A stretch of 64,000 bases of DNA from HK1 sp965202735 (GTDB taxonomy: Bacteria > Pseudomonadota > Gammaproteobacteria > HK1): assembly GCA_965202735.1 (NCBI GenBank), contig OZ241844.1, forward strand, positions 4,154,001 to 4,218,000. The letters are read 5' to 3'. The position numbers and the translations under genes were made by a program. Positions 8,505-15,746 of this stretch are shown here, piece after piece (positions within the stretch are counted from its first letter, which is position 1; the number at the start of each line of letters is the position of its first letter). Under the pieces are notes generated by a model. That model was not told the DNA's origin and did not search any database. It was given only the letters and a program-made list of their open reading frames with translations.

Positions 8505-8608
8505 GTGCGCTGGCTCCGGTGGGGCTGGGTGCTGGGCGGTATTGTGCCGCGTCGGACCGGACTGCGGCCACCGGGGGACGCAGTGGCGTTGCGCCGCGGG
8601 CGGCGAAG

Positions 8609-8842
8609 TCAGAAGAAGTCGGACGGCAATTGAAATCGCCTTCGAATTGCCGAGAGGTGCCCCTTTCGGACCGCGTCGCCCTCGCCGTGGCACTTGAGAG
8701 GATAGGACTCCGGACGACCGTTGATGTCGGGATGGTAGAGCATTCGTTCGCTGCCTTTCCCCCGATTCACGTACACCTCGAATCCGGGATCGTACTTGCG
8801 CAGCTTCTTGATCAACTCACGAAACGTGTACACCTTAGCCAT
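8609..8842 (-). CDS. HicA-family toxin-like protein
   Basis: This 77-residue protein begins MAKVYTFRELIKKLRKYDPG and contains RGKGSERMLYHPDINGRPES, KCHGEGDAVRKGHLSAIRRR. This fits a HicA-like small double-stranded-RNA-binding fold (mRNA interferase). The classical HicA loop is GSH with a catalytic histidine; here it reads GSE followed by MLYHP, so either this is a divergent subfamily using the later histidine or activity is reduced. The start at 8842 lies inside the last codons of the upstream antitoxin gene (8-bp overlap), giving the antitoxin-first hicBA order. Its ATG follows directly on the reading frame used by the antitoxin, supporting coupling. Confidence 0.75.
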   Translation of the reverse strand: MAKVYTFRELIKKLRKYDPGFEVYVNRGKGSERMLYHPDINGRPESYPLKCHGEGDAVRKGHLSAIRRRFQLPSDFF

Positions 8843-9203
8843 CGGGGGTCGTGAAACTGCTTCGCCGAGCCGCGATCGCGTGTGCGGGAGGGATCGGCAT
8901 GCCTGCAACCGTGTACTCGCTTTCCGTTGCAGGGCAGCTCCTGGCCAGCGCCGTGATGTAATCGTTCCTGACCTGTGCGAACAGGGAGAAATACATGGGC
9001 TCGGCGGGGTGGAAAATCATTTCGGTCTCGCCCTTGAACTGGGCGAAGCCGATCTGCATCGTCATTGCGTCGCGCAAATCCTCCAGTGCTTCGGCAAAGG
9101 TCTGACCATGGCCGCGCAGATCCATCTCCAGGGCCAGAGCGCACCACTCTCCATCTTCCTGGAATCCCAGGACACTTATGGTCACATCGCATACGCTGGT
9201 CAT
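8835..9203 (-). CDS. HicB-family antitoxin-like protein
   Basis: The 122-residue product starts MTSVCDVTISVLGFQEDGEW and includes CALALEMDLRGHGQTFAEAL and EDLRDAMTMQI, the strand-strand-helix pattern of the HicB partial RNase H fold (a predicted response to early-product or cargo-like strands followed by an amphipathic helix). HicB proteins bind and neutralise HicA and often repress their own promoter; a separate DNA-binding domain is not obvious here. The stop overlaps the start of the hicA-like gene. The promoter region (9204-9366) has AT-rich patches such as TTATATTT on the minus strand, but no site I would assign. Confidence is lower for the family than for the gene. Confidence 0.68.
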   Translation of the reverse strand: MTSVCDVTISVLGFQEDGEWCALALEMDLRGHGQTFAEALEDLRDAMTMQIGFAQFKGETEMIFHPAEPMYFSLFAQVRNDYITALARSCPATESEYTVAGMPIPPAHAIAARRSSFTTPDG

Positions 9204-9366
9204 CCGGGGGATCCTCCCTTGGTCGGCCGTATCGTTCTCGCTGCATGGGCCTGCGGCGGCCGGGTTGCGTGGCACGCCTCGATCCACGGACGGAAATATA
9301 ACCGCCGAAGCTGACGGTGCGATATACGCGGTGGTCGGAAGCCGGTCGATCGGCGTGCCGGCGGAC

Positions 9367-9489
9367 CAGCAATTCCCGCCAACGCCCGGAAGAGGCCGTG
9401 CCGTGGCGGGATTCCGGCGCAATCCCGACCACCAGGGCGTCCAGTCGAGGGGATTTCGAGGGCCTGTTCCCGCCTGGCGGGAATGGCTG
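9367..9489 (-). repeat. Element family A, copy 2 (123 bp, perfect 9-bp target duplication)
   Basis: The element runs from CAGCAATTCCCGCCA to TGGCGGGAATGGCTG in the orientation opposite to copy 1. It is flanked by CCGGCGGAC at 9358-9366 and again at 9490-9498, a perfect 9-bp direct duplication. It occupies most of the gap between hicB and the amidase gene; I see no other feature in 9204-9617. Confidence 0.82.
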
Positions 9490-9617
9490 CCGGCGGACGC
9501 GGCCAGGAGTGACTGGATCGGGACGGAACTCGGAGCGACGTGGGGTGTGCCCGTGTGCCATGGTATGCCGCGCGAGGTCCGCCCTGCGGAAAGGAGTGCA
9601 GACATGGAGCTGGCGCC

Positions 9618-10473
9618 ATGAGTGGAGTGAAGCGGCCGCACGTGACCATTGGCGAGGGACGAGGGCTCACCGACGCAGTGCGTGCGCTGCGAGCCGGCGA
9701 TGCCGGGCCGGCCGGGATCCTCGAGCGATGCCTGGCGCGGGTCGAGGCGTCGGAGCCCGCGGTCGGGGCGTGGGTCGAGGTCGACGCGGATGGCGCTCGG
9801 CGCACCGCGGCGCGGCAGGCCGAGCTTCCGCCCGGACAGGCCCGCGACCTGCCGCTGCTGGGAATCCCCGTCGGGGTGAAGGACATCATCGATGTCGCCG
9901 GGATGCCGACACGCGCCGGCTCCGTCCTGCGCGCCGGCCACCGCGCGCAACGCGACGCGCCGATCGTGAAGGTCTTTCGCGACCTCGGCGCCATCGTCCT
10001 CGGCAAGACCGAGACCACGCAGTTCGCAACCCGGGACCATGCCCGCACCCGCAACCCCTGGGACCTCGAACGCTCCCCCGGCGGGTCGAGCGCGGGCAGC
10101 GCGGCGGCGGTCGCCAGCGGGATGTGCCTGGCCGCGCTGGGCACGCAGACCGGCGGGTCGATCACGCGGCCCGCGAGCTTCTGCGGAGTGGCGAGCTTCA
10201 AGGGAAGGTGGGGTGCGTGGCCGCTCGGGGACATCGTGCCGGTGAGCCGGCACCTCGATCATGTCGGCCCCATGGCGCAATCGGTCGCGGACCTCGCGCT
10301 GCTGTGGACACTGGTCGAGGCGCGGCTGCGCCCGGAGCGGGCCGCGGAGCTGGCCCGGCGCAGCGAGGCGATCATCGCCCGCGAGTGGTTCGAGTGCGCG
10401 CCGCCGCGGCTCGCGGTCATCGAGGAGTACTACCACGAGACGAGCGAGCCGTCCGCCCTCGACGGGTTCAGGG
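9618..10473 (+). pseudogene. Amidase signature enzyme, 3' part lost at an insertion sequence
   Basis: The frame reads MSGVKRPHVTIGEGRGLTDA and keeps every catalytic motif of the amidase signature family: lysine in GIPVGVKDIIDVAG, PGGSSAGSAAAVASG with the cis-serine, and GTQTGGSITRPASFCG with the nucleophilic serine. About 285 codons remain of a family length of roughly 400-480. Coding similarity stops at the ISAs1-type end at 10474 and nothing resembling the missing C-terminus follows the element at 12508, so part of the gene was deleted as well as interrupted. GGAG lies eight bases before the ATG at 9618. An enzyme without its C-terminal region is unlikely to fold normally. Confidence 0.85.
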
Positions 10474-12507
10474 CAGGGTCATTTCACGCTACCGATCCTC
10501 GCGATGACACGAAAGGGGTGACCTGCGCGGCAGGGTGCGGCGGGGTCCTCCGGGCGCGGTTTCGCAGCGGTCGGGGTCGGTCGGCCGGCCCTCGGACGCG
10601 GAGGCTTGCTGCGAGAGGGGGTGGCCGGAAGCCGGCTCAGTCGGAGGACAGGACGGCGTCGAGCGCGTCGTCGCGGTGCATCATGAAGTGGAGATGGGCG
10701 TCGGGCAGGTAGCGGAAGCCGCGATGGAACACGACGGCGAGCGCGATGTTGTTGAGGGTGGCATGGTTGGCGGGCGCGTGGCGCGCACGCACGCGGCTCG
10801 CGTCTTCGCCCATGGTGGCGTCGCGGCGGTAGTGGTTGGCGTTCTCGACCTGCCAGTGGCCGCGGTTCCAGGCGAGCAGTTGGGCCGGTCCGGCGCGCCG
10901 GGCGGGGGCCGAGGTGATGCCGTAGGCGGTCTCGGTCGAGGTGGTGCCGGTCTTCGCGTTGGTGCGTGTGCGCACGACGCGGAACGCTTGGCGGGCGCCG
11001 GGGAAGGGCGCGAGGGTGCCGGCGAGCAGCTCACACGCGGCGATGCGGCGCGTCTCGATGCGTCCGTGCGCCTTCACCGGGTCATCGGCGTGGCGGCGCA
11101 CGGCGGCGGTGTCCCAGTCGATCGCGGCGAGCTGCGCGAAGCTGTCGGGGCAGTTCGCCTTGATTGCCAACACGTAGTCGGCGCCGTGCGCCTCGACGAT
11201 CGCGCGCGCGGTGTCGCGGGTCGCGTGCAGCGCGTCCAGGGTGAGCACGCAGCCGGTGAGGTCGACGTCTTCGAGCAGGGCCCGCAGCGCGGCGGTCTCG
11301 CCGCCCTCGTCGCGGCAGCAGCGGCTCGCGAGCGGCCGTCCGGCGTGGGTGACCAGCGTCACGATCTCGAAGTGGGCGTCGGGGCCCGCGTGCCGGTTGG
11401 CGCCCCGGATGCGCTTGCCGTCGGCGGCCAGCGCCGGCGTCGCGCCGCCCTCGGCGAGGCGCGGCGCGGCCCACTGCACCAGCACCGCCTGCAGGTCGTC
11501 CGGGTCAGTGTCCATCAGCACCCGGCACAGGGTCGAGTCCGACGGTGCGACCCGGCGCCCGGTCGCCGGGTCGGTCCACGCGCCGAGCGCCCGCAGCTCC
11601 GCCTCGCTGAGGTGGCGTGCGAATCGCTCCGTCGCCGCCGGCCCGTGCTGGCCGGCGAGCCGTGCCAACGCGCAGACCGACAGCACGGTCGGCAGCGAGT
11701 GCTTGCGGCCCTGTCCGCGCCGTGCATCCGGCACCTGCGCGAACAGGTCGCGCAGCGACCGCAGCTCGGCGCGCGTGTAGCGCACCGGGGTCGCCCGGCA
11801 CTGCCACTCGGCACGGTCCAAGGGGGCCACCAGCCTGCGGCGCGCGTCGCGCCGCAGCGCCCGCACATACATCTCCTTCGGCTGCTCGTGCGGGTCGGTG
11901 TACGCCCCGTTGTGGCGCGCGAAGCCCTTCGTACGCCCCACCCGCACCCAGTTCGACGCCGCGTAGCATGTGCCCCGGAACCGCGCCGGGTCGACGAACG
12001 TCTCCGCCAGCTCCAGCGGATGGCCATACCGCGCCGCCCAGTCCGCGCTCAGCCGGCGCAGGCTCCGGCCCAGCACCCGCGACGCCAAGTGCGCGACCCC
12101 CGACCCCTCCGGCAGCACCAGGAACCGCGTGTTGTTCGCGATCAGGTGCAGCCGCCGGAACTGCACCGAACGGTGCCAGCCCAGCCAGCGGTCGCGCGGA
12201 CCACACTTGAACGCCCCCGACTGCCAGCCCACCAGCGCCAGCCAGTGACCGCGCCACGTCGCGACGTGGCGCAACCCCCGGCCCGCAAACTGCCGGAACC
12301 CAAGGTAGTGGTGCGCCGCCATCAGCGCGTCCCAGCGCCGACGCTCGTCGCCGCGCACCGCACGCACCTCGACTTCGCCAACGACTACCTCGGCCGGGTC
12401 AAACCCATCTCGCATCCCGCCAGCATGCACCAAGCCGACACGAAAAGCCAGACCCTGGCACACCAACTGCCCAGTCAATCAGCTACTGCTAGCGTGAAAT
12501 AGCCCTG
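10474..12507 (-). mobile_element. ISAs1-family insertion sequence, 2034 bp
   Basis: The terminal inverted repeats are CAGGGTCATTTCACGCTA at 10474 and CAGGGCTATTTCACGCTA reading inward from 12507, matching at all but two positions. A single long minus-strand gene fills the element. I find no matching target duplication in the flanks (left GGGTTCAGGG, right CTGCCCCGCT), which fits a deletion or recombination after insertion and the missing 3' end of the amidase. Confidence 0.9.
10637..12415 (-). CDS. ISAs1-family DDE transposase with N-terminal DruA-like (DUF4338) domain
   Basis: From the ATG at 12415 (MRDGFDPAEVVVGEVEVRAV) the first 190 residues carry a DUF4338/DruA-type domain: HHYLGFRQFAGRGLRH, AFKCGPRDRWLGWH, LHLIANNTRFLVLPEGSGV, LETFVDP-like ELAETFVDPARFRGTCYAAS. 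The remaining 400 residues are an ISAs1 transposase: VPDARRGQGRKHSLPTVLSV, ALAADGKRIRGANR (first Asp), VLTLDALHATRDTARAIV (second Asp), and NRGHWQVENANHYRRDATMG with the catalytic Glu. DruA is known as a component of the Druantia defence system and also occurs near transposases. An alternative ATG lies 21 codons upstream (12478), close to the element end. The frame is uninterrupted, so the element may be active. Confidence 0.88.
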   Translation of the reverse strand: MRDGFDPAEVVVGEVEVRAVRGDERRRWDALMAAHHYLGFRQFAGRGLRHVATWRGHWLALVGWQSGAFKCGPRDRWLGWHRSVQFRRLHLIANNTRFLVLPEGSGVAHLASRVLGRSLRRLSADWAARYGHPLELAETFVDPARFRGTCYAASNWVRVGRTKGFARHNGAYTDPHEQPKEMYVRALRRDARRRLVAPLDRAEWQCRATPVRYTRAELRSLRDLFAQVPDARRGQGRKHSLPTVLSVCALARLAGQHGPAATERFARHLSEAELRALGAWTDPATGRRVAPSDSTLCRVLMDTDPDDLQAVLVQWAAPRLAEGGATPALAADGKRIRGANRHAGPDAHFEIVTLVTHAGRPLASRCCRDEGGETAALRALLEDVDLTGCVLTLDALHATRDTARAIVEAHGADYVLAIKANCPDSFAQLAAIDWDTAAVRRHADDPVKAHGRIETRRIAACELLAGTLAPFPGARQAFRVVRTRTNAKTGTTSTETAYGITSAPARRAGPAQLLAWNRGHWQVENANHYRRDATMGEDASRVRARHAPANHATLNNIALAVVFHRGFRYLPDAHLHFMMHRDDALDAVLSSD

Positions 12508-12917
12508 CTGCCCCGCTGCCCCAGGGGCAAGGCAAATTCGTTCTCGTGCGTCCATGAACGCCTCGGAAAGCGTAACCTCTTGATGCAACGGCTCTTTTTC
12601 GGCTCGCGGGAATTCCGGACGAAGGGAATCCCGACGGAATTAACCCCTTGAATTAATTGGAGATGATCGAGAGAACGAATCAGCCTTGGCCCCAGGGGTC
12701 CGCCCGGTGGATTGCGGCTCCGTCGCGGAGGTACGATGACGACATGTCCGCCGGGCTCGTCGAGCGTCCCGGATCTTCAACTGTCGAGCCGGATTTTCCG
12801 AGCGGCTCGTGGACCGGGAGGTACGAGGCGGCTGCCGACGCGCCGGGGATGAGAGCAGTCGGGTACGTTCGGACATGTCTCGCCGGTCCGAGGCGCAGCC
12901 TCGCCAGGAGTACTTCG

Positions 12918-13370
12918 TTGAAGATCGATCAGCTCGGCTTGCTCGTGACGGTGGTGCTCGCGTTCTCGGCGCCGGCCTCGCTGGCGCTGACGGGGCAGGC
13001 CGGCATACGGGAGGACATGCGTGCGCCCCAGGCCGGGATGCTGGCGGAGCAGTCCGAGCTCCGCGCAGAGGTGCGGGCGGGGCAGGCCGAGCTGGGCGAG
13101 GCGATACGGGCTGGGCAGGCGGAGTTGAGGGTGGGGCAGGCCGGGCTGCGCGAGGAGACGCGGTCCGGACAGGCGGAGTTGAGGGCGGGGCAGAAGGAGC
13201 TGCGCGAGGAGATGGGAGCCGGCCGGGCCGGGTTGCGCGAGGAGCTGGCGGTGTTCGGGATGCGCCTCGCGGTGGTGGAGCATCGCACGGATGCGCTGGA
13301 ATCCCGCCTGGAGGCGTCGGGGCGGCCGGAGCCCGAACCCTGCGAGGGAGCCGCTTGTCCCGGGTCCTGA
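12918..13370 (+). CDS. Small membrane-anchored coiled-coil protein with decapeptide repeats
   Basis: From a TTG at 12918 (AGGAG seven bases upstream) the product reads as KIDQLGLLVTVVLAFSAPAS near the N-terminus, a single hydrophobic segment, followed by a highly charged helix built from repeats of about ten residues (RAGQAELGEA, RAGQAELRVG, RSGQAELRAG, RAGLREELA). It ends with MRLAVVEHRTDALESRLEAS. That layout (one membrane anchor plus long coiled coil) is seen in many uncharacterised bacterial proteins; no function can be assigned. The same frame is open further upstream to 12657 without a better start. The 3' end overlaps the start of the next gene by 16 bp. The 12508-12917 stretch before it contains only AT-richer sequence with no gene. 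Confidence 0.65.
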   Translation: MKIDQLGLLVTVVLAFSAPASLALTGQAGIREDMRAPQAGMLAEQSELRAEVRAGQAELGEAIRAGQAELRVGQAGLREETRSGQAELRAGQKELREEMGAGRAGLREELAVFGMRLAVVEHRTDALESRLEASGRPEPEPCEGAACPGS

Positions 13371-14215
13371 TCGCCGGCTGCGGAGATGTGGGGACGGCGC
13401 TCGGCCTGGAGCTCGTCGAGCGCGGCCACGATGTCTTCGGAGCCCGCCGTTCGGCGCACCGGCTCCGTGCGCCCCTGAGGCCGGTGCCGGTGGATCTGAC
13501 CGATCGCCGCGGGATCGAGCGGGCCGTCCCCGCGGTCGATGTCGTCGTCTACGCCGTCGCCGCCGGAAGCCGCGACGAAGAGGCGTACCGGCGTGCCTAC
13601 GCCGACGGCGTCTCGGCCCTGCTGGAGGCGCTGGAGGCGCGGTCCGAGCCTCCCCGCCGGGTCATCTTCGTGTCGAGCACCTCCGTCTACGGCGAGCGCG
13701 GCGGCGAGTGGGTCGACGAGACGGCGCCGCTCGCGCCCCGCGGCTTCGCCGGCGAGAGCCTGGTGGCGGGCGAGCGGCGGATGCTCGCGAGCCCGATCCC
13801 TGCCACCGTGGTGCGCTTCGCGGGAATCTACGGCCCCGGCCGCGGCTGGATGATCGAGCGGGCGCGGGCCGGGGCGCGTTGCGCCGGCGACCCGCCGAAG
13901 TTCACGAACCGCATCCACCGCGACGACTGCGCCGGAGTGCTCTCGCACCTCGTCGAGCTCGACGAAGGGTGCGACGACGCGTACATCGGGGTCGACGACG
14001 CGCCGGTCGAGGAGTGCGAGGTCCTGGAATGGCTCGCGTCCCGGCTCGGCGCCCCGGCGCCGCGGCGGGTGCGCGGCGGCGAATCCGGGGAGCGAGGCTC
14101 GGGCAAGCGGTGCCGCAACGCCCGGCTCCGGGCGAGCGGCTATCGCTTTCGCTATCCCACCTGGCGCGAGGGGTACGCCGCGGTGCTCGCGGGCGAGGGC
14201 GTGCGCTACCCGTGA
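13355..14215 (+). CDS. NAD-dependent epimerase/dehydratase-like SDR protein (YeeZ-like)
   Basis: This 286-residue protein begins at a TTG (GAGGGAG four bases upstream): LSRVLIAGCGDVGTALGLEL gives the Rossmann GxGxxG motif with ARRSAHRL at the end of the second strand suggesting an NADP preference. It continues with VVYAVAAGSRDEEAYRRAY, IFVSSTSVYGERGGEWVDE (active-site Ser and Tyr of extended SDRs, although the YxxxK lysine is not in its usual place), VVRFAGIYGPGR and NRIHRDDCAGVLSHLVEL. The closest named relatives by pattern are the YeeZ/atypical SDR proteins of unknown substrate. The gene overlaps the preceding small ORF and precedes pdxH. Confidence 0.85.
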   Translation: MSRVLIAGCGDVGTALGLELVERGHDVFGARRSAHRLRAPLRPVPVDLTDRRGIERAVPAVDVVVYAVAAGSRDEEAYRRAYADGVSALLEALEARSEPPRRVIFVSSTSVYGERGGEWVDETAPLAPRGFAGESLVAGERRMLASPIPATVVRFAGIYGPGRGWMIERARAGARCAGDPPKFTNRIHRDDCAGVLSHLVELDEGCDDAYIGVDDAPVEECEVLEWLASRLGAPAPRRVRGGESGERGSGKRCRNARLRASGYRFRYPTWREGYAAVLAGEGVRYP

Positions 14216-14402
14216 GCCCGCGTGGCGTGTGGCGCGTGCACCGTGTCGTCGCGGTCCGTATCCGGGTGTACGTCCGCCTTGCGAGATCCCTCGTTCCGAT
14301 CCTCGGAGAGCCCTGCCCCCGGTCGCCGCTCGTTTGCGGGCGCGCGCGTTTGCTGGTGCAATTCCGCGCCCGTACCGAGTCCCGGGAGGAAGAGCCCGAA
14401 TC

Positions 14403-14987
14403 ATGTCGAAGCTCCGGGAAGCGCTCGACCGGTTCGACGCCCTGTTCAGGCGCGCCGCGGCCTGCGATCTGAACGAGCCGACCGCGGTGACCGTCGCCAC
14501 CGTGGACGCCGGAGGGCGCCCGTCCGCGCGGGTGGTGCTGCTGAAGGGATACGACGCCTCGGGGTTCGTCTTCTACACCAACACCCTGAGCCGCAAGGGG
14601 CGCGAGCTCGCGACGAATCCGCGGGTGGCGATGTGCCTGTTCTGGGACCCGCTCATGGAGCAGGTGAGGGTCGAAGGCCGCGCCTCCCCGGTGGCGGACG
14701 CGGAAGCCGACGCCTACTGGGCCGGCCGGCACCCGGGAAGCCAGGTTGGGGCCTGGGCGTCGGACCAGTCGGAGCCGCTGGAGAGCCGCGAGGCGCTGGA
14801 GGCTCGGGTCGCCTCGTTCACCGAGCGTTTCGGCGACCGGCCCATCCCGCGCCCACCCCACTGGTCGGGCTACCGGGTGGCGCCGGACCGCATCGAGTTC
14901 TGGCGCTCGCTCCCCGACCGTCTCCACGAGCGCACCTGCTACTCGCTCGATGACGGCGGGTGGCGCGTGTCGCTCCTCGGTCCCTGA
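14403..14987 (+). CDS. pdxH: Pyridoxine/pyridoxamine 5'-phosphate oxidase
   Basis: The 194-residue product shows the PdxH pattern: PTAVTVATVDAGGRPSARVV, LLKGYDASGFVFYTNTLSRK (FMN-binding), FWDPLMEQVRVEGRASPV, SQVGAWASDQSEPLESREAL, and the C-terminal PPHWSGYRVAPDRIEFW with RLHERTCYSL. The enzyme oxidises pyridoxine or pyridoxamine phosphate to pyridoxal phosphate using FMN and O2. The sequence is slightly shorter at the N-terminus than the E. coli enzyme (218 residues). The ATG at 14403 has GGAGGAA about a dozen bases upstream. The 187-bp gap before it has no recognisable feature. Confidence 0.95.
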   Translation: MSKLREALDRFDALFRRAAACDLNEPTAVTVATVDAGGRPSARVVLLKGYDASGFVFYTNTLSRKGRELATNPRVAMCLFWDPLMEQVRVEGRASPVADAEADAYWAGRHPGSQVGAWASDQSEPLESREALEARVASFTERFGDRPIPRPPHWSGYRVAPDRIEFWRSLPDRLHERTCYSLDDGGWRVSLLGP

Positions 14988-15052
14988 GCGGGCGCGGTTC
15001 CGAAGCCGGGCACCCCCGGAGTGCCCGAGCCCGTGCATTCAGCTCAGCCGGC

Positions 15053-15691
15053 TCAGCGTTCGCCGCGCTTGATGAGCGCCGCGACGACTTCCGCGAGCTC
15101 GCCGAGGCGCAGCAGCGGGTCGTCGATTTCCAGGAGGCGCTGCTTGCGCGCGAGCGGCATCGGCAGCAGCTCGCTCAGCCGGTAGCCGACCCAGCTCGCG
15201 TCCTCGAAGCGCGGGGTGACGTGGCGGTAGCGGGACTCGAGCTGGTCGAGCAGTCCGCGCAGCAGCCCCGCCAGCCGGCGGTGCTCGGGCGGCACCTCGG
15301 CGGCGGGCTCGTCCTCCAGCACCCGCGCCGACGCCACGCACAGGCCGTCGGCGCGGGTCTCGGTGTCGAGCACCCGCGCGCGGCGCCCGCCGAGAGCGAC
15401 GATCCCCAGCAGCCCGTCGTCCTGCCGGTTCCAGTCCACGATGCGCGCCAGCGTCCCCACCGAGTGGGTCGTGGCGCCGCCGCCCACCTCGTGGCCGGAG
15501 CGGATGAGCGCGACGATGAACGGCGCGTCGCGGCGCAGCCGGTCGCTCACCATGTCCACGTAGCGCGGCTCGAAGATGCGCAGCGGCAGCGGCCCCCCGG
15601 GATACAGCACGGTGTCGAGCGCGAACACCGGCGTCTCCTCCAGCGACTCGCGAGCCGCGGGGGCCGGGACCGGTGGAGTGTCCGGGCTCAT
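15053..15691 (-). CDS. LON N-terminal substrate-binding domain protein
   Basis: This 212-residue protein has the stand-alone LON substrate-binding (PUA-like) fold: VFALDTVLYPGGPLPLRIFE, PRYVDMVSDRL, FIVALIRSGHEVGG, VGTLARIVDWNRQDDGLLGI, and a C-terminal helical part with LPMPLARKQRLLEIDDP. Stand-alone members lack the AAA+ and protease domains of Lon; their role is poorly known, probably protein-protein interaction. The start at 15691 (MSPDTPPVPAPAARESLEET) leaves a short Pro/Ala leader. It is downstream of, and on the same strand as, mpl. Confidence 0.85.
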   Translation of the reverse strand: MSPDTPPVPAPAARESLEETPVFALDTVLYPGGPLPLRIFEPRYVDMVSDRLRRDAPFIVALIRSGHEVGGGATTHSVGTLARIVDWNRQDDGLLGIVALGGRRARVLDTETRADGLCVASARVLEDEPAAEVPPEHRRLAGLLRGLLDQLESRYRHVTPRFEDASWVGYRLSELLPMPLARKQRLLEIDDPLLRLGELAEVVAALIKRGER

Positions 15692-15746
15692 GCGAGAGAC
15701 GACGGCCGAGTGCGCGGGCGGCAGCGCCGGAGCGTCCGGGAGACGT

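Noticed and set aside
6165..8633. An 822-codon plus-strand frame
   Set aside because: It is the complement of the large molybdenum hydroxylase subunit, which is unmistakable on the minus strand.
12540..12660. Rho-independent terminator near the IS right end
   Set aside because: A T-run (CTCTTTTTCGG) is present but no stable GC stem directly precedes it.
12657..12917. Upstream extension of the coiled-coil protein to the ATG at 12657
   Set aside because: The sequence before the TTG at 12918 has no hydrophobic or conserved pattern, and the TTG has a well-placed AGGAG.
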